From assembly GCA_963851325.1 (NCBI GenBank), contig CAWKOR010000001.1:2666001-2730000 (forward strand): a stretch of 64,000 nucleotides of DNA, in the 5' to 3' direction. Shown one piece after another: positions 54,977 to 63,070 of the stretch (position 1 is the first letter of the stretch; each line of letters opens with the position of its first letter). The notes beneath the pieces are model-generated. The model was given only the letters and a program-made list of their open reading frames with translations. It had not been told where the DNA came from and did not search any database. The position numbers and the translations under genes are program-made. Origin of the DNA: DATGKG01 sp963851325. Lineage in GTDB: Bacteria; Desulfobacterota; Binatia; Binatales; Binataceae.

Positions 54977-56353
54977 TCAAGACCTGCCCGCTTCCTCGGG
55001 CGATATCGTTTCGAGTTCCAAGCCCGCGGTTTCGGGAAAGAACAGCAACATGATGATTCCGGGCACGAACCACGCGAGCGTCACGTATCGAATCGCGACC
55101 CAATGCGACCCGGTCGAGCGAAACAGCAGCCCCTCGAGGAAGAAGCCCAGCGCGCCGCCGGTGGTGCCTGTGACTGCCAGCACACTGCCGGCGGTTGAGC
55201 GGTAGGAGGTCGGGAACAGCTCCGCACTATAGGCGGTTCCGATGGTGCTCGAGGCGACATCAAAGAACAGCAGAAAGATCCAGATCGGAATTACCGCGCT
55301 GAACGAGGTGCCAAAGACCGGCAGCGTGAATCTCGCCGAGCTGTACGAGGAATACAAGAAGATCGCGAGCAGCGGCGCCAAAAGGTAGAAAAATGCGCCC
55401 ATCCGGCGGCGTCCGAAACGATCGCTCATCCGCCCGGATACGATATTGCCCATGATGCCGAGCGCGCCGCCGATGAAGTACAGGCTGGAAACATTGCCCG
55501 GCGACCAGCCATGCGCTTCCTGCAAATACTTCGAGAAGAAAAATCCCTGCGGGTTCCCGCCCAGGTTGCCCGCGAACGACGCCGCCACCAGCATCAGCAA
55601 GCGTCCCGGATACGCGCTGAACAGCGCCTTCAAGGGCGCCAGGATGTTGCGCGGCCCGCTCCCTTCTAGCTGTTCGCGCTCGAAGCGCCGGCTCTCCGGC
55701 AACGCCCGACGCAACGGAATGATCAGCACCAGTGGAATCAGCGCCAGCGCATACAGCCCGCGCCATCCGTATGGAACTACGTTGATGCCGGCGAAGGCCA
55801 GCGCCGCGATCCCGAACCCGACCGAGGATAGTGCGGCGAGCAGACCGATGGCCCATCCGCGCACTCCGGCATCGACCTCCTCGGACAGGATCACGAGCGC
55901 GATGGTTCCTTCCGCGCCGGCAAAAACGCGCGCCAGCATTTGGCATGCGACGAAGACGTTTGCGTTGGGAGCGATCGCGGCGAGGCCGGTGAAGAGCGTG
56001 TAGGCAACCACGGTGTAGAGCAGCAACCGGCGGCGGCCGAAGACGTCGGCGAGCGGGGTTACCAGCAGCGAGCCGATGTAACCGAGACGGATCAGCGTGA
56101 GCATGTTGCCCAGCGCGCGTTCGGAAATCTGGAGGCCTTTCTGGATCTGTTTCAGCGCAAGAGTCAGCAGCGCCCGATCATACTGATCGAAAAATCCAGC
56201 CGTGGTCGCGATCAGAAAAACGCGGCGCTGACGCTTGGTAAATGGTGGCGTTCGGCCAAAGAATCCGAGTGGGATGCCCCAGCGTTCTTCCTCCGGTGAA
56301 GCTTCGATGGTGTTCTGTTCGGCGCCATCGACAATCGGTAACGGCTCGCTCAC
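54977..56353 (-). CDS. MFS transporter (metabolite/sugar:H+ symporter-like)
   Basis: A 458-residue 12-helix transporter. GFFDQYDRALLTLALKQIQK, LADVFGRRRLLLYTVVAYTL (loop 2-3 motif) and SGRMSDRFGRRRMGAFFYLL (loop 8-9) are present; the region AELFPTSYRSTAGSVLAVTG with the FPTxxR motif places it with the metabolite:H+ symporter/sugar porter groups. GTG 56353 has GGGAGG 5 bases before it. It lies next to the P450 genes on the same strand, so it may import their substrate. Confidence 0.86.
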   Translation of the reverse strand: MSEPLPIVDGAEQNTIEASPEEERWGIPLGFFGRTPPFTKRQRRVFLIATTAGFFDQYDRALLTLALKQIQKGLQISERALGNMLTLIRLGYIGSLLVTPLADVFGRRRLLLYTVVAYTLFTGLAAIAPNANVFVACQMLARVFAGAEGTIALVILSEEVDAGVRGWAIGLLAALSSVGFGIAALAFAGINVVPYGWRGLYALALIPLVLIIPLRRALPESRRFEREQLEGSGPRNILAPLKALFSAYPGRLLMLVAASFAGNLGGNPQGFFFSKYLQEAHGWSPGNVSSLYFIGGALGIMGNIVSGRMSDRFGRRRMGAFFYLLAPLLAIFLYSSYSSARFTLPVFGTSFSAVIPIWIFLLFFDVASSTIGTAYSAELFPTSYRSTAGSVLAVTGTTGGALGFFLEGLLFRSTGSHWVAIRYVTLAWFVPGIIMLLFFPETAGLELETISPEEAGRS

Positions 56354-56404
56354 AAGGCCTCCCCGCTTGAAATGATCGAGTAGTCAGATTTCACGTCAGG
56401 TGGC

Positions 56405-57691
56405 CTATTCAATCGCCATCGGAAGCGCGGCAAGTCCACGCAGGAAGTATGAGCCCTTGTATTGCAACTTCGCGCCGGGCTCCCGCAGCCGGAGATGGGG
56501 AAACCGCTGCAGCATCGCAGAGAATGCAATTTGCGCCTCGAGGCGGGCCAGCGGCGAGCCGATGCAAAAGTGGATGCCCTCTCCGAAGGCCAGGTGATCA
56601 TTGGGATCGCGCGTAATGTCGAAGCGATCGGGGTCCGGGAACTGGGCCGGATCACGATTGGCCGCCGCCAGGATCACGAAGATCGGAAATCCCGCCGGGA
56701 AAAACGTCCCGCCCAGTTCGATGTCGCTCTTGGTGAAGCGCGCGGTCGATTGCACCGGCCCGTCATAGCGCAGCATCTCCTCGATCGCGCGCGGCAACAA
56801 CGACGCCTCGCGTTGCAGCATCTTCATCTGATCGGGATTGCGCCCCAGCGCCAGGGTTCCGTTGCCGATCAGGTTGGTAGTGGTTTCATTTCCCGCCAGC
56901 AACAGCAGGATGACGAAGGCCATCAGCTCGTCGGCACTCAACGCTTCGGATTCGGTATGCGCGGTGACCAGCGCGCTGACCAGGTCAGGCCCCGGGGTTT
57001 GGCGCCGCTTCTCAATTTGCGCGGAAAAGTAAGCGCGCAAATCGTCCACCGAGGAGGTGAATTCTGGCGGCACCGGATTTCCCGGCAAGGTGTTGTCGCC
57101 GGCGATTATCGCATCGGACCAGCGCTTGAAGGTCGCGTAGAGGTCGCGCTCGACCCCCAGCATCTCGGCGATCACCATCACCGGGAGCGGATTGGCAAGG
57201 TCGCCCATCACCTCGAAGCTTCCCCGTTCGGCGACTTTGTCGAGCAGCATGTTGGTGAGCTCGCGGATGCGCGGCTCCAGCTCGCGAATTCGCCGCGGCG
57301 TGAAGTCGCGGCTCACCAGCTTGCGCAGGCGGGTATGCACCGGGGGGTCCGAGAAGAGCATCGTGGGCGCACCCTTGAAGGGCCCACGTTCTCGTTCCAT
57401 CACATCGAGCTCTGACTCGCGGGCGGGACGCGCGCTGGAAAAATGCTCCGGGTCCCGAAGCAGCTTCAGGCAATCCTGGTAGCGCGTGGCAAGGCCGGTT
57501 GGCAGCGGAATTTCTTTGACGCCCGCGCCCTCGATACCAAACATCTTCAGCAACTCGGGAGTCGCCGGGATGGTGATGTTGATGATGCGCGGAGGCCCGG
57601 CCAGCATCGCCTTGTAATGCGGATAAGGATTGGCCCGAAACTCCGGGTCCCATTGATTGAAATAGATTTCTTGCGCTGCTGATTCAGGCAT
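56405..57691 (-). CDS. cytochrome P450
   Basis: A 428-residue soluble bacterial P450. The I-helix LLLLAGNETTTNLIG has the oxygen-activating Thr, EEMLRYDGPVQS the E-x-x-R, and HLAFGEGIHFCIGSPLARLE the heme Cys. It would hydroxylate a hydrophobic substrate with electrons from a ferredoxin and reductase, none of which is adjacent. GAGGAGG precedes ATG 57691. A GAAAC-N3-GTTTC inverted repeat lies 20 bases upstream. Confidence 0.95.
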   Translation of the reverse strand: MPESAAQEIYFNQWDPEFRANPYPHYKAMLAGPPRIINITIPATPELLKMFGIEGAGVKEIPLPTGLATRYQDCLKLLRDPEHFSSARPARESELDVMERERGPFKGAPTMLFSDPPVHTRLRKLVSRDFTPRRIRELEPRIRELTNMLLDKVAERGSFEVMGDLANPLPVMVIAEMLGVERDLYATFKRWSDAIIAGDNTLPGNPVPPEFTSSVDDLRAYFSAQIEKRRQTPGPDLVSALVTAHTESEALSADELMAFVILLLLAGNETTTNLIGNGTLALGRNPDQMKMLQREASLLPRAIEEMLRYDGPVQSTARFTKSDIELGGTFFPAGFPIFVILAAANRDPAQFPDPDRFDITRDPNDHLAFGEGIHFCIGSPLARLEAQIAFSAMLQRFPHLRLREPGAKLQYKGSYFLRGLAALPMAIE

Positions 57692-57710
57692 GACTGCGCG
57701 CCTCCTCTAG

Positions 57711-57723
57711 AAACGAGGTTTCA
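57711..57723. promoter_or_regulatory. inverted repeat GAAAC-GAG-GTTTC before the P450 gene
   Basis: A perfect 5-base inverted repeat with a 3-base spacer stands between the ribosome site and the rest of the 228-base leader of the P450 gene. The same half-sites occur at 23225 before the cyclase-family gene. It may be a repressor site. The remaining part of 57692-57919 shows nothing else. Confidence 0.3.
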
Positions 57724-57919
57724 GGTTCGTGACCGAAGCAGTGTACCTGCTTGGGCAACGACTCGGCTATCAGCAATCTCGATGCCGTCGGGCCAGCGCG
57801 GAAACGCCGACAGCGGGCAGGGAACTCAATTCAAAATAGCAGAAGTCTCGTGCATGGTCGCGGCTGCACGCAGCAGGCGCGCGGCATAAGTCAGCCGAGG
57901 AGCCGTAATGCGATGGAGC

Positions 57920-59137
57920 TTACGCTGCAACCATCGGCAGAGCCTTCAGGCTGCGCACGAAGAACGACGTCTTGTAGTCCAGCTTGGGTTGGCCGTCGAG
58001 CCGGAGTTGCGGGAAGCGATCCAGCATACTGCCGAAGGCGACCGCCCCCTCCAGCCGCGCCAGTGGGGCTCCCAGGCAGTAGTGAATTCCTTCGCCGAAG
58101 GAGAGATGATCGTTTTCCTCGCGGGTGATGTCGAACACGTCGGGGCGCTCGAATTTGGCGGCGTCGCGATTGGCCGATCCCACCATCAGGAAAACGCCGC
58201 TGCCCTTTTCGATCAGGGTGCCGCCAATTTCGGCCTCTTCTTTGGCGGTGCGAAAAACCGACTGCACCGGGCTGTCGTAGCGCAACATTTCCTCGATTGC
58301 GCGTGGCAGCAGCGTCGGATCGCGGCGCAGCAGTTTCATCTGCTCAGGATGCTCCTGCAGCGCCAGCATCCCGTTGCCGATCAGGTTGGTGGTGGTTTCG
58401 TTGCCCGCGATCAGCAGGATGACCAGGAATTGCATCAGTTCGCCGGCGCTCAGCATTTCCGTATCTTCGTGGGCGGAAACCAGCGAACTCATCAGGTCGG
58501 TGCCGGGATGACGGCGCCGACGCTCGATTTCCTCGGCAAAGTAACCGCGCATCTCGACCAGGTTGCCGCGCACTGAGTCCGCCATCGGGGTACCGGGCGG
58601 CAAACTGGTCAACTCGATCAGCGTATCCGACCAGCGCTTGAAGGTTTCGTAGCGTTCACCCGGAATGCCGAGAATGCTGGCGATGATTCTGACCGGAAGC
58701 GGAATCGCGAAATCAGCCACCAGATCGAAGTGGCGCTTCTGTGCGACCTCGTCAAGCAGCGCATTGGTGAGCGCGCGCACCCGCGGTTCCAGTTCGCGGA
58801 TCGCACGCGGGCCGAAATCGCGGCTGACCAGCTTGCGCATGCGGGTATGAATCGGCGGATCGGAACTGACGATGCTGGGCGCGTCGCCGAAGACTTCGGC
58901 GGTCTCGGTCGTCATCCGATTGCGCACCGGCACGCTGGAGAAGCGGATTTGATCGCGCAACGTCGCCAGCACGTCGGCATAGCGCGAAATGATGGCGACC
59001 GGAATGAAGAAGCGCAGCACCGGGGGCGGGCTGGTTCGAAGCGGCTGATAGAAGGAATAAGGATTGCGCCGAAAATTCTCGTCCCATGGATTGAAGGTCA
59101 GTCCAGCGCCGGCGGCTTGCTCAGCCATTCCACTCAT
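57920..59137 (-). CDS. cytochrome P450, paralogue of the neighbouring one
   Basis: A 405-residue P450 clearly homologous to the neighbour: LVILLIAGNETTTNLIGNGM (I-helix), EEMLRYDSPVQSVF (E-x-x-R) and HLSFGEGIHYCLGAPLARLE (heme Cys). The two share the same blocks but differ in the substrate-recognition parts, so they probably act on related compounds. ATG 59137 overlaps the tetR stop by one base (TAATG), implying coupled translation. Both P450s are the probable targets of that regulator. Confidence 0.94.
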   Translation of the reverse strand: MSGMAEQAAGAGLTFNPWDENFRRNPYSFYQPLRTSPPPVLRFFIPVAIISRYADVLATLRDQIRFSSVPVRNRMTTETAEVFGDAPSIVSSDPPIHTRMRKLVSRDFGPRAIRELEPRVRALTNALLDEVAQKRHFDLVADFAIPLPVRIIASILGIPGERYETFKRWSDTLIELTSLPPGTPMADSVRGNLVEMRGYFAEEIERRRRHPGTDLMSSLVSAHEDTEMLSAGELMQFLVILLIAGNETTTNLIGNGMLALQEHPEQMKLLRRDPTLLPRAIEEMLRYDSPVQSVFRTAKEEAEIGGTLIEKGSGVFLMVGSANRDAAKFERPDVFDITREENDHLSFGEGIHYCLGAPLARLEGAVAFGSMLDRFPQLRLDGQPKLDYKTSFFVRSLKALPMVAA

Positions 59138-59799
59138 TAAATTTCCCCCCGCGATCCATATCGGCTTTCTTCCTTTGCGCCAAGGATTTCCCGTGCGGTC
59201 CTTTTCAGGTCGTCCAGCGACCTGACCAAATCGGGGGGGTCCGGCTCGTCCGGGTCGAGCAACGCGCGCTCCAGCGCCATCGATTCCAGTTTCCCGAAGG
59301 CGATCTCGACCACGCGCGTCAAACGCTCCGCGCGATCCGGCGGCGCAAGGTCGTCATCGAGAAATTTCGCGAACGCCTTTCGAATGCCGATGGCAAGCCT
59401 GCGATTGGTCTCGCGCACCGCCACCCGCAGTATCGGTTCGGTGCGGCTGGCCACCAGCAGCTCCAGCCATGCGTAGAAGCTGGGGCCGCGGAACGCAGTC
59501 CACATCAGGTCGATCAGCGTCTCCACCCGGAACTCCAGTCCCCCGATAGGAAGCTCCTCGAACGCGAATTCAAGTTCGGCGAGGCGGCGCGCGCAAATAT
59601 GCTCCAGCGCTCCGATCACAAGTTCTTCCTTGTGCCGGAAGTGATGCACCTGGGCGCCGCGCGAAACTCCGGCGCGCCCCGCAATCTCTGTAGTCGTGGT
59701 CCCCGTATACCCCCGCTCATTGAGGCACGCGATGGCGGCTTCCAGCAGCCGCTTGCGCGTTTCCGCGCTACGTTCCTCCTGCAGACTACTTCGAGGCAT
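59137..59799 (-). CDS. TetR-family transcriptional regulator
   Basis: A 220-residue TetR-family protein. The N-terminal helix-turn-helix is TTTTEIAGRAGVSRGAQVHH, preceded by TRKRLLEAAIACLNERGYTG, and the larger helical C-terminal domain binds an unknown ligand. Its start codon lies inside a 9-base inverted repeat, and the upstream promoter holds a second palindrome, so autoregulation is very likely. It leads a tetR-P450 unit on the minus strand. Confidence 0.93.
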   Translation of the reverse strand: MPRSSLQEERSAETRKRLLEAAIACLNERGYTGTTTTEIAGRAGVSRGAQVHHFRHKEELVIGALEHICARRLAELEFAFEELPIGGLEFRVETLIDLMWTAFRGPSFYAWLELLVASRTEPILRVAVRETNRRLAIGIRKAFAKFLDDDLAPPDRAERLTRVVEIAFGKLESMALERALLDPDEPDPPDLVRSLDDLKRTAREILGAKEESRYGSRGEI

Positions 59800-59821
59800 A
59801 AAACTCGCCAGAGAGTTTTAT
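59798..59821. promoter_or_regulatory. operator-like inverted repeat at the tetR start
   Basis: ATAAAACTC, six bases, GAGTTTTAT is a perfect 9-base inverted repeat spanning from the -10 hexamer to the tetR ATG. Binding here would block both initiation and translation. It is the best autoregulatory operator in the window. Confidence 0.65.
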
Positions 59822-59845
59822 GACATACCGTACTGGATGTTGCAA
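59817..59845 (-). promoter_or_regulatory. sigma-70-like promoter of tetR with an internal palindrome
   Basis: On the minus strand TTGCAA (59840-59845) and CATAAA (59817-59822) are 17 bases apart. The spacer and flanks contain ACATACCGT-ACTGGATGT (59823-59840), an imperfect palindrome (7 of 9 pairs) resembling ACAAACCGATCGGTATGT at 6275. Transcription would start about 10 bases before the ATG, giving a very short leader. Confidence 0.5.
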
Positions 59846-59930
59846 ACAGGCGAGAATGTCTACTTAAAGTCTAATAACGCGGAGGAGGTCGGATGGCTAG
59901 TCCCGCTTCGCCAGATATCCGACCAAACCG

Positions 59931-60734
59931 CTATTTTCCTTGGAAATTCGGACGCCGCTTCTCCAAAAATGCCTTGACCCCCTCCCGATAGTCCTCGCTG
60001 TCGAAGCATTGCGCGACCAGCGCGGCTACCGTCTTGCCGTTGCGATGTTCCGGGTCCTTGAGCGATTCGCGAATCGCAGCCTTGGCCGCCAGCATCGTCA
60101 GCGGCGCGTTGGTCGCCATCTTGAGCGCATACTCGCGAACCGCTTCCTCCAACTGCGCGCTGTCGACCATCCGATTGACCAGCCCCATCGCGAATGCCTC
60201 TTCGGTATCGAACAGCCGCGCCGACAGCAGGATGTCGCGCGCATTGGCGGGGCCGACCACATTGATCAGCGCGTTTACGCCATCGAGCGGGTAGGCGAGG
60301 CCGAGCCGGGCGGCGGGAACGCCGAAGCGGGTGCCTCGCGCGGCGATCCGGATGTCGCATGATAACCCGACCTGCAGACCGCCTCCGATGCACACCCCCG
60401 ACAGCATTCCGATCACAGGCTTGGGTGACTCGGTCATCGCGGCGATCGCGTTGTTAGGGGCGTCGCGATAGGCGCGCGCCTGCTCTGCATTCGCACGCAT
60501 CGCGGGAAATTCCGAAATATCGGCCCCCGCGATGAACGCTTCGGGAGTCGCGCCGCGCATGATGATCACGCGCACCGCGGGGTCGGCGTCGAGTTCCTTC
60601 ATACCCTCGGCGATGCGCAGCCAACTCCGCAGGTTGAGCGCGTTGCGGACCTCGGGGCGATTGAGGGTCAGCCATCCGAGCGGCGGCTCATGGGTTACAA
60701 TCAGGGGATCGCGCGTGCTGTGATGTTCGCTCAC
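59931..60734 (-). CDS. enoyl-CoA hydratase/isomerase family protein
   Basis: A 267-residue crotonase. TLNRPEVRNALNLRSWLRIA starts the fold; IAGADISEFPAM is the first oxyanion-hole strand and SGVCIGGGLQVGLSCDIRIA the second. The downstream helix has RLGLAYPLDGVNALINVVGP, where the second catalytic acid is not obvious. The GTG start has GAGGA 9 bases before it. It is divergent from the histidine phosphatase (about 105 bases between starts). Confidence 0.9.
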   Translation of the reverse strand: MSEHHSTRDPLIVTHEPPLGWLTLNRPEVRNALNLRSWLRIAEGMKELDADPAVRVIIMRGATPEAFIAGADISEFPAMRANAEQARAYRDAPNNAIAAMTESPKPVIGMLSGVCIGGGLQVGLSCDIRIAARGTRFGVPAARLGLAYPLDGVNALINVVGPANARDILLSARLFDTEEAFAMGLVNRMVDSAQLEEAVREYALKMATNAPLTMLAAKAAIRESLKDPEHRNGKTVAALVAQCFDSEDYREGVKAFLEKRRPNFQGK

Positions 60735-60839
60735 GGAAATGTCCTCGGGTTAGACTGTCGCCATGCTGCGCATCACCCGCGCCGAATGGCAAGGGTCGGG
60801 GGCGTCTGAAGGCGCCTCCAAAAGCAGGCTTCGGTGAAC

Positions 60840-61418
60840 ATGAAAGATGAACTGACCATCCTGCTGATCCGGCACGCGGAATCAGCGCCGCCCAAAGATG
60901 GTGTCGGCGCCGAGCGCGAGCGCAATCGGCCGCTGACCGAGCGCGGTATCCGCGATGCGGAGGTCCTCGCCGAGACGCTGGCCGCGATCAAACCCGACCG
61001 CGTTTACTCGAGTCCCTATCGGCGCTCGATTCAGACCGTAGCTCCCATCGCCGCGCGCAATTCAATGGAGGTCGAGCTCATCGAGGACCTGCGCGAGCGG
61101 CTGCTTTCTCCCGCTGCGCTGCCCGACTTCCGCGACCATCTGCGACGATGCTGGCTTGATTTCGACTACGCTCCCCTCGGCGGCGAAAGCAGCGCGATCG
61201 CGCAGGCGCGGGTGAGGTCGGTGTTCGACGATTTGCGGCGACGCCATCGCGAGGGCCTGCTGGTGGTCGGGAGTCACGGGAATCTGATCAGCCTCGCGCT
61301 GCACGCGATCGAGCCTACGGTGAACTACGATTTCTGGAATGCGATTCCGACGCCGGCGGTTTATCGCATCGCGTTCCGCGATGGCCGTGTCTGTGAATTG
61401 AGTGGTCCGGGATTTTAG
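60840..61418 (+). CDS. histidine phosphatase family protein
   Basis: A 192-residue phosphatase of the phosphoglycerate-mutase-like superfamily. LLIRHAESAPP carries the phospho-His of the RHG-type motif, VYSSPYRRSIQTV the second Arg, and VVGSHGNLISLALH the second His. ATG 60840 is preferred; a GTG six bases earlier is possible. The small size and lack of a fused domain suggest a SixA/CobC-like or sugar phosphatase. Confidence 0.88.
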   Translation: MKDELTILLIRHAESAPPKDGVGAERERNRPLTERGIRDAEVLAETLAAIKPDRVYSSPYRRSIQTVAPIAARNSMEVELIEDLRERLLSPAALPDFRDHLRRCWLDFDYAPLGGESSAIAQARVRSVFDDLRRRHREGLLVVGSHGNLISLALHAIEPTVNYDFWNAIPTPAVYRIAFRDGRVCELSGPGF

Positions 61419-61499
61419 CTTGTGTGATCGAGGATGAGCAGCATCACGGGATGCATCATCCGGACTACGGCTATTGATTGAGATGACAATCTGAAAATG

Positions 61500-61530
61500 A
61501 AAAGGGCGGCCATCGCGGCCGCCCTTTTTT
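61500..61530. terminator. bidirectional terminator between phosphatase and lipoprotein genes
   Basis: GGGCGGCC (61504-61511) and GGCCGCCC (61517-61524) form a perfect 8-base stem with a 5-base loop, followed on the plus strand by six T and on the minus strand by CTTTTCATTTTC. It ends the two convergent transcripts. Confidence 0.85.
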
Positions 61531-61552
61531 GGCAACATCTGGTTGCAGAACA

Positions 61553-61993
61553 CTACTCCGAACCGACCTGGTAAAAAGTCACCCGCCATTCGCCGTTCCG
61601 TTGCTTCTTGACGAGGACCGTCTCGGTTTCCGCCTTCGAGTGTTCGAATGAACTGTCGTAATGGACCCGAACGTACTCGCCGGGCGGCTCGTTCTCCGGA
61701 TTCTTCTCATAGGTCTGGTCCTTCAAGGAACGGCTGAGCTCCTTACCCAGCGCGGTGCGCGTCAGGGTCATCTTCTTTACGAACTTGCGCCGGTACATGG
61801 CAGCAGGTTTCATCTGCTCATCGGCTACTTCCCACGCTTCACTGTATTTGCCCTGGTCTATCATCTCGAGCCAGTGGGTTGCCGCTGCCGCGCCCTGTTT
61901 TGCCGATTCGCTGGGAGAGGTGCATCCGGCCAGGGTCGTCAGCAGCAGCGCGGTCAGCGCGATTGCCGCGAATCGTCGGACTCCCATCGTCAT
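61553..61993 (-). CDS. DUF4019-like lipoprotein
   Basis: A 146-residue lipoprotein. The signal peptide ends TTLAGCTSP with a lipobox. The mature domain has WLEMIDQGKYSEAWEVADEQ, the W-x10-S-x-A-W pattern of DUF4019, followed by TLTRTALGKEL and VHYDSSFEHSKAETETVLV. Role unknown. Its ATG overlaps the stop of the upstream luciferase-like gene (ATGA), so the two are translated together. Confidence 0.8.
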   Translation of the reverse strand: MTMGVRRFAAIALTALLLTTLAGCTSPSESAKQGAAAATHWLEMIDQGKYSEAWEVADEQMKPAAMYRRKFVKKMTLTRTALGKELSRSLKDQTYEKNPENEPPGEYVRVHYDSSFEHSKAETETVLVKKQRNGEWRVTFYQVGSE

Positions 61994-62847
61994 CGTGCGA
62001 TCACCTCATTGCCCATTTTCTCGAGTCCGCGGGTCAGGCCCTCCTGATCGAACGCGGGAGGCGGCACTACCACCCGCGTAATGCCGATGTCCTCAAACGC
62101 CTTGAGCACCTCGGGCTTCGCGCGGCCCATGCATGACAACTCGATATGGGTCGCGGCGCGGCCGGCCTTCTGCGCCTCGGTGGCCATCATCGCGAATAGT
62201 TCTTTGAGCTTGGGAATTTCACCGAGCGCGGGAAAGAAGCCATCGCCATAGCGTCCCGCACGCTTCGCAGCGGCCGGCGAATGCCCACCCACGATGATCG
62301 GGATGCCGCTCTTGTTGAATGGCTTGGGGTACATCTTCACGTTATCGAAGCTGTAATGCTTACCGTGAAAAGTCGCGGCGCCATCGCTCCAGAGTGCGCG
62401 CATCGCTTTGATCGCCTCATCGGTCATCGCGCCACGCTGGTGAAAATCCAGCCCCAGCGCCTGGAACTCTTCCGCGAGCCATCCGCTCCCGATGCCGAGC
62501 AGCAAGCGCCCCTTGGATAGCTGATCGATGGTGGCGGTTTCCTTCGCGACATAGATCGGGTGGCGCTGCGGAAGAATCAGGATGCCGGTCGCGAGTTTCA
62601 GGTTTTTGGTCAGCGCCGCGGCGAATGACAGCGGCTGCAATGGATCGGGGATCGAAACGTCCTCACCGCCGGGAATTTTGCCGGTCGACGAGTATGGATA
62701 CGGAGATTTGTAGTCGTGCGGAATGACGACATGCTCGACGGTCCAGATCGATTCGATGCCAACCTTCTCGGCGGTGGTTACGAGATGGGCGAAGAGATCG
62801 GGATTGGTGAAAGGTCCGGAATTGGCGAACATCAGACCGATTTTCAT
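61990..62847 (-). CDS. LLM-class F420-dependent oxidoreductase
   Basis: A 285-residue luciferase-like protein. It opens MKIGLMFANSGPFTNPDLFA and has ESIWTVEHVVIPHDYKSPYP, LATGILILPQRHPIYVAKET and LLLGIGSGWLAEEFQALGLD, all typical of the F420-type (TIGR03619-like) group. GAGG precedes ATG 62847 by 7 bases; the frame upstream to 63039 is AT-poor noise. It is divergent from the third luciferase-like gene across a 224-base gap holding a tiny antitoxin-like frame. Confidence 0.88.
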   Translation of the reverse strand: MKIGLMFANSGPFTNPDLFAHLVTTAEKVGIESIWTVEHVVIPHDYKSPYPYSSTGKIPGGEDVSIPDPLQPLSFAAALTKNLKLATGILILPQRHPIYVAKETATIDQLSKGRLLLGIGSGWLAEEFQALGLDFHQRGAMTDEAIKAMRALWSDGAATFHGKHYSFDNVKMYPKPFNKSGIPIIVGGHSPAAAKRAGRYGDGFFPALGEIPKLKELFAMMATEAQKAGRAATHIELSCMGRAKPEVLKAFEDIGITRVVVPPPAFDQEGLTRGLEKMGNEVIAR

Positions 62848-62957
62848 AGCTGCCTCGCAAGTAGTGGATTCGCGACAATTTAGCGCGGGCACGCAAATGA
62901 ATGAAACGCATTTCGCCAAGTCGAGGAGAGTGCTTTTGTTAGGCTGAGGATCTTGGC

Positions 62958-63035
62958 GTGCCGAAGAACAGAAAGCTGACGCGTGTCGTAATTGATGACG
63001 ATGCTTTGATTGAAGAGGCAATGCGCCAGCCTTGA
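62958..63035 (+). CDS. 25-residue RHH/VapB-like antitoxin stub
   Basis: GTG 62958, with GAGGA about 8 bases upstream, encodes MPKNRKLTRVVIDDDALIEEA followed by MRQP and a stop. RVVIDDDALIEEAM resembles the N-terminal beta-strand/helix of VapB/ribbon-helix-helix antitoxins, which are 60-90 residues, so this is a shortened version or a remnant. No VapC is present. It could equally be a chance frame. Confidence 0.4.
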   Translation: MPKNRKLTRVVIDDDALIEEAMRQP

Positions 63036-63070
63036 GCATCGGGCGATGCCTGCGCTACTTAGGGATCACT

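Noticed and set aside
59893..59991. 32-codon plus-strand frame with GGAGGAGG before its ATG
   Set aside because: Its second half is antisense to the crotonase C-terminus and it has no similarity or codon signal; the strong ribosome-like site may be chance.
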